Shown: piece by piece, positions 15,806-22,285 of the stretch | Layout: each line of letters opens with the position of its first letter | Position numbering within the stretch: position 1 is the first letter of the stretch | From: Thermodesulfovibrionales bacterium | GTDB taxonomy: Bacteria; Nitrospirota; Thermodesulfovibrionia; Thermodesulfovibrionales; JdFR-86 | Length of the DNA stretch: 44,517 nucleotides | Direction of reading: 5' to 3' | Assembly (NCBI GenBank): GCA_030682405.1 | Contig: JAUXOF010000080.1 | Span: forward strand, 1 to 44,517 | Made by a program: the position numbers and the translations under genes | Notes under the pieces: model-generated | Database searches by the model: none | What the model saw: only the letters and a program-made list of their open reading frames with translations | Told to the model about the DNA's origin: nothing

Positions 15806-16926
15806 GGGGACCGAACCCCCTTATGGGGCTGGGCATATAGCCCCAGAGCTTTTGAGGTAAAGTATTTTAGAGCGCCAAAGAGAGAACCGAATCCAACTGT
15901 AAGCGGGTATAGGCTCATGTAATAAAGCAGCGCCTTAATAAAAAAGCTCGCCCCGCCGTTACGGAGCAATGCCTTCAGAAAGCGCCTGTTTATGAAAAGA
16001 TTGACGCCTGAAACTATGGGTAAGACGGATAAATAAAGGCTTTTCCCCGTAAGAGCGAATAGGGTGGAAAGCAGGATGCATGAAAACAAAGAGACGACAT
16101 CGGCCTTAAGCCCTATGGATGCCGTTCCAGAGTCCCTGAGCAGGTCTTTGTTTCCTATGGAATAAACCGTCCAGTACAAGGATTTTCTAAAGGCGTTTTT
16201 AAGCGACTTAAAGAGAGAGAAGCCGAATATGTGCCTGACGAGTATGTCCGTATCCATAACGAGCCTTACTCCCTGCCTCCTTAACCTGTGGCTGAACTCC
16301 ACGTCTTCTATGATGGGAAGGAAATCCTCCTTAAACCCGCTGCTTTTTTTAAAAACCTCCTTGCCTATCAGCATGGCATGTGTGGCGATATAGTCGGGTT
16401 TATCCTGATGTGGCACGGCCCCTTTCGCCGGGGGTCGTACCCCCTCGGAGTAGTTTATGAATATGGACTGAAATGTGCTGAAGAAATCCGTGTCATAGGG
16501 TAAAGGGGTATAAGTTCCGCCTGTAATCGCATCAGGATGTTTTCTGTAAGCCTTCAGAACGGCTGGCAGAGTGTTTTCCGTAAGAAGGCAGTCTGCGTCA
16601 ATAAAAAACAACGCTTCGCCTGATGCGTTCCTTGCGCCTTCATTCCTTGCGCGTGATGCCCCTGAGCGCCGAGCAAGGCGTATCAGCCTGCACGGGAATT
16701 TTTTTATTATCTCCGTTGAGCCGTCGTCGGAACAGTCGTCTACGACGATGACCTCAAATGGAAAATCGGGCGGGTTTTTATAGATGGACTTAAGGCACAA
16801 GCCGATGGTTTTTTCCCCGTTATAATTGGGAATTATTATTGCTATAAGTGCTATAAGAGGCTTTACTCCCATATTTTCCGCCATGTTTGAAAGTAACACA
16901 TATTCTGCGGTCTGGTCAAAGAGCAA
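15802..16926 (-). CDS. Family 2 glycosyltransferase with C-terminal membrane helices
   Basis: About 374 residues. GT-A fold motifs: IIIPNYNGEKT at 30-40, VVDDCSDDGST at 61-71 and the metal-binding DAD at 110-112 (FIDADCL), then a acceptor-side IEDVEFSHRL segment. Two or three hydrophobic helices near the C-terminus anchor it to the inner membrane. The start is unresolved: TTG 16926 has AAGGAGG but 13 bases away, while ATG 16884 and ATG 16872 keep the whole catalytic domain but lack a good RBS. Sugar and acceptor cannot be read from sequence. Its coupling to the SPASM-like radical SAM gene by an ATGA overlap is the best clue to its role. Confidence 0.88.
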   Translation of the reverse strand: MLFDQTAEYVLLSNMAENMGVKPLIALIAIIIPNYNGEKTIGLCLKSIYKNPPDFPFEVIVVDDCSDDGSTEIIKKFPCRLIRLARRSGASRARNEGARNASGEALFFIDADCLLTENTLPAVLKAYRKHPDAITGGTYTPLPYDTDFFSTFQSIFINYSEGVRPPAKGAVPHQDKPDYIATHAMLIGKEVFKKSSGFKEDFLPIIEDVEFSHRLRRQGVRLVMDTDILVRHIFGFSLFKSLKNAFRKSLYWTVYSIGNKDLLRDSGTASIGLKADVVSLFSCILLSTLFALTGKSLYLSVLPIVSGVNLFINRRFLKALLRNGGASFFIKALLYYMSLYPLTVGFGSLFGALKYFTSKALGLYAQPHKGVRSP

Positions 16927-17407
16927 TGACCCAATAATTCCTCCTTGCTTTAATTTAAGGGGGGAGGGGGGGTGCCCGAGCCTAACCCATTGATTTTATT
17001 CAATTCAAAGTTTAATAAGTTTACATTTGGTTTACAAACCAGCACCTTTTTAAACCTCCCTTTCAACTTTTTATCCCCTCTTTATTCCTAAAATCCCCCT
17101 CCCTCCCACTTTTCCAAAGGGGGATAAGCAATTCACCCCTCCAACCTCCCCTTATTAAAGGGAGGATTAAATCCCCTCCTTGCTAAGGAGGGGCACAGGG
17201 GAGGTCTTTCCTCCGTGTCCTCTGCGGCTAATATATTACAGGGTTAAGGAACTGGTCTACCCGAACTGGTTCAGCCAAATGAGGACAGTCTATTCTGACG
17301 GGTCGTGACCCGCTGTAAGGTAGTGTAAGGGGACAGGGGGGAATATCGTAGCTCCAGCGCTATACGGACTGAGGTGTGTTAAAATAATCAAAAAGGAAGG
17401 AGGAAAA
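16927..17407. repeat. Gene-free spacer with clustered C/G-rich inverted repeats (dispersed-repeat remnants)
   Basis: No convincing gene is present on either strand. Several palindromic blocks follow one another: ATCCCCC...GGGGGAT around 17094-17124; CCTCCC...GGGAGG (17145-17165); a perfect CCCCTCCTT-GCT-AAGGAGGGG (17173-17193); and CGGGTC-GT-GACCCG (17299-17312). The text resembles REP/MITE-like intergenic repeats common in environmental anaerobes, and a related block is at 19261-19300. The last 30 bases supply an A/T-rich possible -10 (TTAAAATAAT) and the GGAAGGAGG of the toxin-antitoxin pair. Confidence 0.6.
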
Positions 17408-17608
17408 ATGCTGAGCGCCTTAAAGATAAGTATCTCGCCAAAGGAAATGATAGATGCCGTAAAAGGCATGAAGAAAAAGGAGAGGGACGCATTTCTGGAG
17501 GACCTGCTTGCCGCGACCTCCCCTGAATATCTTGAAAGCATCAAAGAGGGCAGAGCAGACTATAAAGCCGGAAGGATAAAGACCCACCGTGAGGTTTTCG
17601 GCGATTGA
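17408..17608 (+). CDS. Antitoxin of a RelE/ParE-type module
   Basis: A 66-residue, charged, helical protein (KISISPKEMIDAVKGMKKKE ... EYLESIKEGRADYKAGRI). The C-terminal GRADYKAGRIKTHREVFGD pattern is common in small RelE-partner antitoxins. Strong RBS GGAAGGAGG at 17395-17403. The stop TGA overlaps the TTG start of the toxin, typical of coupled toxin-antitoxin pairs. It has no obvious DNA-binding domain, so promoter control may rely on the complex. Confidence 0.75.
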   Translation: MLSALKISISPKEMIDAVKGMKKKERDAFLEDLLAATSPEYLESIKEGRADYKAGRIKTHREVFGD

Positions 17609-17862
17609 AATATGAGCTTGTCTATACCCGCAGGGCCGAGAAAGACATCTTGAAGCTTGAAGAGTCCGCAAGAAAAAGGATAGGCAAGGCGATCCTTTAT
17701 TATAAAGAAGACCCTTTAAGACACGCCGAAAAACTTACCGATTCAAAGCTTGGGACATACCGCTTTAGAATCGGCGATTACAGAGCGGTGTTCGATATTG
17801 AAGGCAATGAAATAGTCGTCTTAAGAGTAGGCCACAGAAAAGAGATTTACAGAAGACGATAA
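17605..17862 (+). CDS. RelE/ParE-family toxin
   Basis: An 85-residue compact protein with the RelE fold pattern: YELVYTRRAEKDILKL at the N-terminus, KLGTYRFRIGDYRAVF in the central sheet and a C-terminal VVLRVGHRKEIYRR. The basic/His residues near the C-terminus (H77, R78, Y82) fit the mRNA-interferase site of RelE-type toxins. The TTG start overlaps the antitoxin stop. Likely cytoplasmic ribosome-dependent RNase; a ParE-like gyrase effect cannot be excluded. Confidence 0.87.
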   Translation: MKYELVYTRRAEKDILKLEESARKRIGKAILYYKEDPLRHAEKLTDSKLGTYRFRIGDYRAVFDIEGNEIVVLRVGHRKEIYRRR

Positions 17863-17920
17863 ATCAGGCCGTCCTACGTTTATCGAAATCGCAATTATCT
17901 TCCTTCTCTAAGTTGGAAGA

Positions 17921-18094
17921 CTAAATTTCGCGGACAACTAACTGTTCAAAGGGAATAGTGAGGCGAGAACTCTTGTTACCGTCCACATAAAAGTCTAAGA
18001 CGATAAAGCCATCATGCACCTCAACATAATGCGCCCCACGGCTCATAATGGCACTCTTATTAAGAAACCTTTCATAATACGCTTTGCTGCTCAT
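17921..18094 (-). CDS. Small conserved-looking hypothetical protein (57 aa)
   Basis: A minus-strand ORF of 57 residues from ATG at 18094 to TAG at 17921. It starts MSSKAYYERFLNKS and ends IPFEQLVVREI, with a beta-rich middle (HYVEVHDGFIVLDFYVDG). GAGGAG (18099-18104 on the complementary strand) lies 4 bases upstream of the ATG. A TATAAT box is 21 bases upstream, preceded by a palindrome. I do not recognise the family. The RBS, promoter and absence of an overlapping gene make it a believable small gene, perhaps an orphan toxin-antitoxin or phage-type component. Confidence 0.6.
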   Translation of the reverse strand: MSSKAYYERFLNKSAIMSRGAHYVEVHDGFIVLDFYVDGNKSSRLTIPFEQLVVREI

Positions 18095-18114
18095 AACGCT
18101 CCTCTATTATTTTG

Positions 18115-18137
18115 ATTATAGCAAGTTCGAAACTTGC
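18115..18137 (-). promoter_or_regulatory. -10 box and 17-bp operator-like palindrome for the 57-aa gene
   Basis: On the minus strand TATAAT (18120-18115) directly follows the perfect inverted repeat GCAAGTT-TCG-AACTTGC (18121-18137). That repeat exactly fills the 17-base spacer of a promoter. The -35 hexamer would be GGAACT, which is poor and suggests activator dependence or repression through the palindrome. Confidence 0.45.
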
Positions 18138-18284
18138 AGTTCCTTGCGGCTAACGCCAAACATCGGCGGTAAGCAGGGAATACACGCTGGAATGACGTGT
18201 CCATGCGATTGTACGTTTCGCTTCAAAAGCAATTTTTGCCGTTGCCTCCTTCTTCATAAACATTTTTAATGCCAAGTCTATACA

Positions 18285-18473
18285 CTATTTCAGACCGTAT
18301 CTTTTTCCAAAATCTTTAACCGTTATAGACTTTTCAAGGTCAATATCTCTCATCCTTTGAATAAACTCCGCTCTCAACCCGGGTTCTTCCAGAAGACTTT
18401 TCTTAATCTGAACAACATCTTGTTGCAATTCGACAACTTTGTTGTAAAGAGTTTCAATGGTAATATTCTTCAT
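18285..18473 (-). CDS. Small helical protein, possible orphan antitoxin (62 aa)
   Basis: 62 residues. An N-terminal heptad-like coiled coil (MKNITIETLYNKVVELQQDV) is followed by the charged tail MRDIDLEKSITVKDFGKRYGLK. AGGAGG lies 8 bases before the ATG on the minus strand. Proteins with this type of tail are often the antitoxin-like partner of a small toxin, but no toxin gene follows: downstream only a 37-codon ORF without RBS is seen. Function is unassigned; the reading frame is well supported by its RBS and by intergenic placement. Confidence 0.65.
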   Translation of the reverse strand: MKNITIETLYNKVVELQQDVVQIKKSLLEEPGLRAEFIQRMRDIDLEKSITVKDFGKRYGLK

Positions 18474-18577
18474 TTATGTATCCTCCTATGTTTCCGATAA
18501 GGCGCTTACATTGTAAAATTATACCACATTCTTCCGTTTGCCTTTTTCCGCATCTTGCGGTATCTTTTAACCGTAGA

Positions 18578-19210
18578 ATGGAACCTCATAAAAAGGTCAA
18601 GGAGATAATCCGCCTTCTAAAAAGGGAGTATCCCGCTTCCAAGACCGCGCTCAACTACGGAAGCGTTTTTGAGCTTCTTACAGCCACCATGCTTTCGGCC
18701 CAGACAACGGACGTCCATGTCAACCGCGTGACAGAGAAATTATTTAAAAAATATAGGTCAATAGGCGATTATGCTTCCGCACCGATTGAGGCCCTGCAAA
18801 ACGATATAGGCTCTATAAATTTTTATAAGACAAAGGCGAAAAACATTAAAAACTGCGCTGTGCTGATAATGGAGAGATATGGCTCGCAGGTTCCAAAGAC
18901 AATGGCAGAGCTTGTAGAACTTCCCGGGGTGGCAAGGAAGACCGCAAACATCATACTCTCAACCGCTTACGGCATAAACGAGGGGATTGCCGTGGATACG
19001 CATGTAAAAAGGCTTGCATACAGGCTCGGGCTCTCAAGGCACGAAGACCCGGTCAAGATAGAAAAAGACCTGATTGGTATAACACCTAAAAAAGACTGGG
19101 GCAACATCTCGCATCTGCTGATTTCTCACGGAAGAAAGACATGTCAGGCAAAGAAGCCCAAACACAAAGACTGCGTTCTTTTTGCTCTCTGCCCGTCAAA
19201 CAGCATATGA
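18578..19210 (+). CDS. nth: Endonuclease III (DNA glycosylase/AP lyase)
   Basis: 210 residues, the normal length for Nth, from ATG 18578. An open frame to 18476 upstream is rejected as its extra residues resemble no family sequence. The helix-hairpin-helix LPGVARKTANII carries catalytic K121, and VDTHVKRL carries D140. The protein removes oxidised pyrimidines and nicks AP sites. The C-terminal iron-sulfur loop normally reads C-x6-C-x2-C-x5-C. Here it is C189-x6-H196-x2-C199-x5-C205, so one cluster ligand is histidine instead of cysteine. RBS weak. It stands before the corrinoid adenosyltransferase but is not obviously an operon partner. Confidence 0.93.
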   Translation: MEPHKKVKEIIRLLKREYPASKTALNYGSVFELLTATMLSAQTTDVHVNRVTEKLFKKYRSIGDYASAPIEALQNDIGSINFYKTKAKNIKNCAVLIMERYGSQVPKTMAELVELPGVARKTANIILSTAYGINEGIAVDTHVKRLAYRLGLSRHEDPVKIEKDLIGITPKKDWGNISHLLISHGRKTCQAKKPKHKDCVLFALCPSNSI

Positions 19211-19260
19211 GCAAAGCACGGGATTGGGGTCTGCGACATAAAAGTGGGGCAAGCCCGATT

Positions 19261-19300
19261 GGGGTTTTGTCCCCTCTTTGGAAAAGAGGGTATAAGAAAA
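19261..19300 (+). repeat. Intergenic inverted repeat related to the 17094-17124 block
   Basis: CCCTCTTT (19272-19279) and AAAGAGGG (19283-19290) form a perfect 8-bp stem with a 3-base loop, followed by TATAAG. The surrounding text (TTGGAAAAGAGGGTATAAG) parallels CCAAAGGGGGATAAG near 17115, suggesting two copies of one dispersed element. It could also act as a weak terminator after nth. The remaining spacer 19211-19372 shows nothing else. Confidence 0.45.
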
Positions 19301-19372
19301 ACAACCAGCCCCACAAATCTGACGCAGGCCCACGGGATTGCAAAAGCCTGCATTAATTTTATAAAGTAGCCA

Positions 19373-19942
19373 ATGGGAGAAAAGACGCTGAAACGCTACG
19401 AACCGAAAAAAAAGGTTGGACTTATAGTCGTAATAACCGGAGGAGGGAAGGGCAAGACTACCTCTGCCTTGGGCATGGCGGTGAGGGCCGCAGGCCACGG
19501 CATGAAGGTATGCATTATTCATTTTATGAAGGGTGATATGTTTTCAGGAGAGTTTGAGGCCTTAGAAAGGCTTTCACCGGATATTGAATTTCATATAATG
19601 GGAAAGGGGTTTTACTACGGGATTAAGGGCGATAAGCTTCTGCCAAAGCAGCATCAGAAGGCCGCTAAGGAGGCCCTTAGGGTTGCCGAAGAAAAGATGC
19701 TTTCGGGAAAATTCGACATGCTCATACTCGATGAGATAAATAACGCTCTAAGCCTCGGCCTCATAAGGCTTGAAGAGGTTTTGGGGCTTCTGGATAAAAA
19801 GCCCCCATTAGTGCATATAGTCCTTACCGGCAGGGATGCGCACCCGGAAGTCATAGAGAAGGCGCATACGGTTACCGAGACGAGAGAGATTAAACATGCC
19901 TTTTTATCCGGGATAGAGCCACAGAAGGGAGTGGATTATTAA
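19373..19942 (+). CDS. cobO: Cob(I)yrinic acid a,c-diamide adenosyltransferase (CobA/CobO/BtuR type)
   Basis: 189 residues. The P-loop GGGKGKTTSALG at 23-34 is the CobA/BtuR signature, followed by IIHFMKGD and the Walker-B-like DMLILDEINNAL. The enzyme transfers the adenosyl group of ATP to the cobalt of corrinoids, making adenosylcobalamin precursors in the cytoplasm. Length and motifs are standard. The RBS is weak. A need for corrinoids fits the B12-type radical SAM enzyme in the window and a corrinoid-dependent Wood-Ljungdahl pathway. Transcription ends at the strong bidirectional terminator that follows. Confidence 0.93.
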   Translation: MGEKTLKRYEPKKKVGLIVVITGGGKGKTTSALGMAVRAAGHGMKVCIIHFMKGDMFSGEFEALERLSPDIEFHIMGKGFYYGIKGDKLLPKQHQKAAKEALRVAEEKMLSGKFDMLILDEINNALSLGLIRLEEVLGLLDKKPPLVHIVLTGRDAHPEVIEKAHTVTETREIKHAFLSGIEPQKGVDY

Positions 19943-19970
19943 AGACTTTATATTTTTATAAAACCCAAAC

Positions 19971-20011
19971 AAAAAAGGGCGGCGAGATTGAATGTAGGCC
20001 GCCCTTTTTTT
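19971..20011. terminator. Bidirectional intrinsic terminator between cobO and fhs
   Basis: AAAAAAGGGCGGC (19971-19983) pairs perfectly with GCCGCCCTTTTTT (19998-20010), giving a 13-bp stem with a 14-base loop and T-tracts on both strands. It serves the convergent cobO and fhs transcripts. Confidence 0.93.
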
Positions 20012-20026
20012 GTGCGATATTTGCTT

Positions 20027-21790
20027 TTAGAACAGCCCTTTGACCTTTCCTGTCTCCACATCCACGTCAACACGCCTGTAAGCCGGGTCTGAGCTTGTTC
20101 CGGGCATGAGCTTGATAGCTCCTGCAACTGGTACCACAAACCCCGCGCCCTTGTATGTAAGGATGTCTCTTACGGAGAGCTTCCAGCCTTTGGGCACGCC
20201 TTTGATATTAGGGTTGTCCGAGAGGCTCAAGTGGGTTTTGACCATGCACACGCCTAACTTGGATATTTCAGGGTCTTCCTCCATCTTTTTGGCCTTGGCA
20301 AGGGCCTCAGGCGAGAACTCTGCGCCGTCTGCGCCATAGACTTCTTTTGCAATGGTCTCTATCCTTTGCCTAAGGGGCATGCTCAGCTCGTAAAGGAGTT
20401 TGAAGTTATTCGGCTCGTTGCAGGCATCCACCACTGCGTCTGCAAGCTCAAGCGCACCCTCTCCGCCGAACTGCCAGTGCTTGGAAACGGCGACCCTTGC
20501 ACCGGCGGCCTCGGCAAGCCTCTTTACGGCCTTAATCTCGTTATCAGTATCCGTAAAGAAGGCGTTTACGCATACAACAGGGTTAATGCCTGCCTTTTTT
20601 ACGGTATTGATGTGCTGGATTAGATTTGCCGTTCCCTTTTCGACCCAGCCGACGTTCTCTGACTTGTATTCCTCGGGCATGGGTTTTCCGGGGACGGGAA
20701 TCGGAGCGCCGCCGTGGCATTTAAGCGCCCTTATTGTTGCAACAATGACTGCTGCGTTGGGCTTAAGGCCCGAGAACCTGCACTTTAGGTTCCAGAACTT
20801 TTCAAATCCGATGTCCGCTCCGAAACCGGACTCGGTCACATGGTAATCCCCTAATTTAAGCCCCACGCGGTCTGCTATGATTGAGGACTGTCCGATGGCT
20901 ATGTTTGCAAACGGCCCGGCATGGACGAGCACCGGCTGCCCCTCGATTGTTTGCAGCAGGTTGGGGTTGATGGCTTCGGCCATCCATGCGGTCATAGCGC
21001 CTGCCACGCCGAGGTCCTCGGTGGTAACCGGGTTGCCCTGCTTGTCGTATGCGACCACTATCCTGCCCATTCTCTCGCGCATGTCCTTGAGGTCTGTAGC
21101 AACGGCAAGTATGGCCATGACCTCGGATGAGACGGCAATCGCAAAGCCGGAGTTCATCATGAAGCCGTCCTGCTTTCCGCCAAGCCCGATGACGATGTCC
21201 CTGAGGGCCTGAGCGCAGAAGTCCATAATCCACTTCATCTCTACGTTTCTGGGGTCAATGTTAAGCCTCTTTAGTTTCCTCTTGGCAAGCTGCTCGTCGT
21301 TGTAGTTGAACTCATGCTGCATCCTCGATGTGAGAGCGACCATGGCAAGGTTGTGGGCGTTCATGATGGCGTTTATGTCGCCGGTAAGACCAAGTGAAAA
21401 CGGTGTAAGGGGAATGCACTGGGAAAGCCCTCCGCCTGCCGCAGAGCCCTTGATGTTCATTGTAGGGCCTCCGGAAGGCTGCCTTATGGCTGCTATTACG
21501 TTTTTGCCCCTTTTGCCCAAGCCCTGCGTAAGTCCCATCGTTGTGGTTGACTTGCCCTCGCCGAGCGGGGTAGGGGTGACGGCTGTCACGTCAATGTATT
21601 TGCAGTCCGGCCTGTCTTTAAGGCGGCCAAGAACGCTCTTGAAATCCACCTTTGCGACATAATGGCCGTGGGGCAGAAGCTCGTGCTTTTCAAGGCCGAG
21701 TTTCTCGGCCAGTTCATAGACGGTCTTCATGTTTTTTTCCGCTGCTTCTGCAATTTCCCAGTCTGCGTGTTTCGTCGGATCAATTGGCAT
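20027..21790 (-). CDS. fhs: Formate-tetrahydrofolate ligase
   Basis: 587 residues, slightly longer than the common ~557. The nucleotide-binding loop [11 protein letters not shown] lies at about 73-83, and the family signatures [21 protein letters not shown]-like and [11 protein letters not shown] are present. It condenses formate with tetrahydrofolate using ATP to give 10-formyl-THF, the second step of the methyl branch of the Wood-Ljungdahl pathway. The ATG at 21790 is preceded by AAAGGAGG. It is the last gene of the nuoE-nuoF-fdhA-CNBD-fhs operon, 39 bases after the cyclic-nucleotide-binding gene, and ends at the terminator above. Direct linkage to the formate dehydrogenase implies channelled formate use. 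Confidence 0.97.
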   Translation of the reverse strand: MPIDPTKHADWEIAEAAEKNMKTVYELAEKLGLEKHELLPHGHYVAKVDFKSVLGRLKDRPDCKYIDVTAVTPTPLGEGKSTTTMGLTQGLGKRGKNVIAAIRQPSGGPTMNIKGSAAGGGLSQCIPLTPFSLGLTGDINAIMNAHNLAMVALTSRMQHEFNYNDEQLAKRKLKRLNIDPRNVEMKWIMDFCAQALRDIVIGLGGKQDGFMMNSGFAIAVSSEVMAILAVATDLKDMRERMGRIVVAYDKQGNPVTTEDLGVAGAMTAWMAEAINPNLLQTIEGQPVLVHAGPFANIAIGQSSIIADRVGLKLGDYHVTESGFGADIGFEKFWNLKCRFSGLKPNAAVIVATIRALKCHGGAPIPVPGKPMPEEYKSENVGWVEKGTANLIQHINTVKKAGINPVVCVNAFFTDTDNEIKAVKRLAEAAGARVAVSKHWQFGGEGALELADAVVDACNEPNNFKLLYELSMPLRQRIETIAKEVYGADGAEFSPEALAKAKKMEEDPEISKLGVCMVKTHLSLSDNPNIKGVPKGWKLSVRDILTYKGAGFVVPVAGAIKLMPGTSSDPAYRRVDVDVETGKVKGLF

Positions 21791-21829
21791 GGTTTTTACT
21801 CCTCCTTTAAGGTGTTGTAGGTAAAATCT

Positions 21830-22285
21830 TCAATAGTTAATCAGTGCGTTTAAGAACTTTTCGTTCATCCGCCTGAGGTTTTTGCTCATAATGAGCGCTA
21901 ACTTTTTTATTATCCGGGAGGCGAGTGAAACCTCCTCCTTCTCCAGCTTCTCAAAGGCATCTTTTGACAGTATCAGCATCTCGGCATTTTCAATGGCCAC
22001 TGCGTTTGCCTCGTGCCTGCGTTTCTCAAGTATCGAAAGTTCTCCGAAGAAATTGCCTACCGGCAGAACCGCAAGGGTCTGTTTCCAGCCGTCAGGGGTT
22101 ACCTTGGTAATCTCTATCTTTCCCGATAGTATCATATAGATGCCCTTTGTATCCTCGCCCTCTTTAAAGAGGAATTCGTCTTTTTTAAAACTGCTTCTTT
22201 GGAGGATTTTTGTCAATTTTTCAAGTTCCGGGTCGCTTATGTCCTCAAAAAGCGTCTGTCTCTTTAGTTCGCCGACACTAATCAT
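21830..22285 (-). CDS. Cyclic-nucleotide-binding-domain protein without DNA-binding domain
   Basis: 151 residues: one CNBD/CRP N-terminal beta-roll (LFEDISDPELEKL, FLFKEGEDTKGIYMILSGKIEI, phosphate-binding-cassette-like FFGELSILEKRRHEANAVA at about 78-96), then a C-terminal helix. The HTH of CRP/FNR proteins is absent, so it is not a classical transcription factor. The phosphate cassette keeps the G-E-L core but replaces the usual RxA/T with HEANAVA, so cAMP binding is uncertain. It overlaps fdhA by ATGA and is followed by fhs. A regulatory or assembly role for FDH or Fhs is inferred from this position only. RBS GAGGAGG is strong. Confidence 0.85.
   Translation of the reverse strand: MISVGELKRQTLFEDISDPELEKLTKILQRSSFKKDEFLFKEGEDTKGIYMILSGKIEITKVTPDGWKQTLAVLPVGNFFGELSILEKRRHEANAVAIENAEMLILSKDAFEKLEKEEVSLASRIIKKLALIMSKNLRRMNEKFLNALINY

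Noticed and set aside
18140-18160. GTTAGCC-like half of an integron attC site near the small genes
   Set aside because: No matching RYYYAAC partner and no second attC-like structure were found, and there is no integrase in the window.
18150-18263. A 37-codon minus-strand ORF after the 62-residue protein
   Set aside because: No RBS, atypical composition, and no family resemblance. It may be chance or decayed sequence.
18476-18577. N-terminal extension of endonuclease III
   Set aside because: The extra residues match nothing in Nth proteins, and the ATG at 18578 gives the standard length. The region is the leader of the minus-strand small gene.
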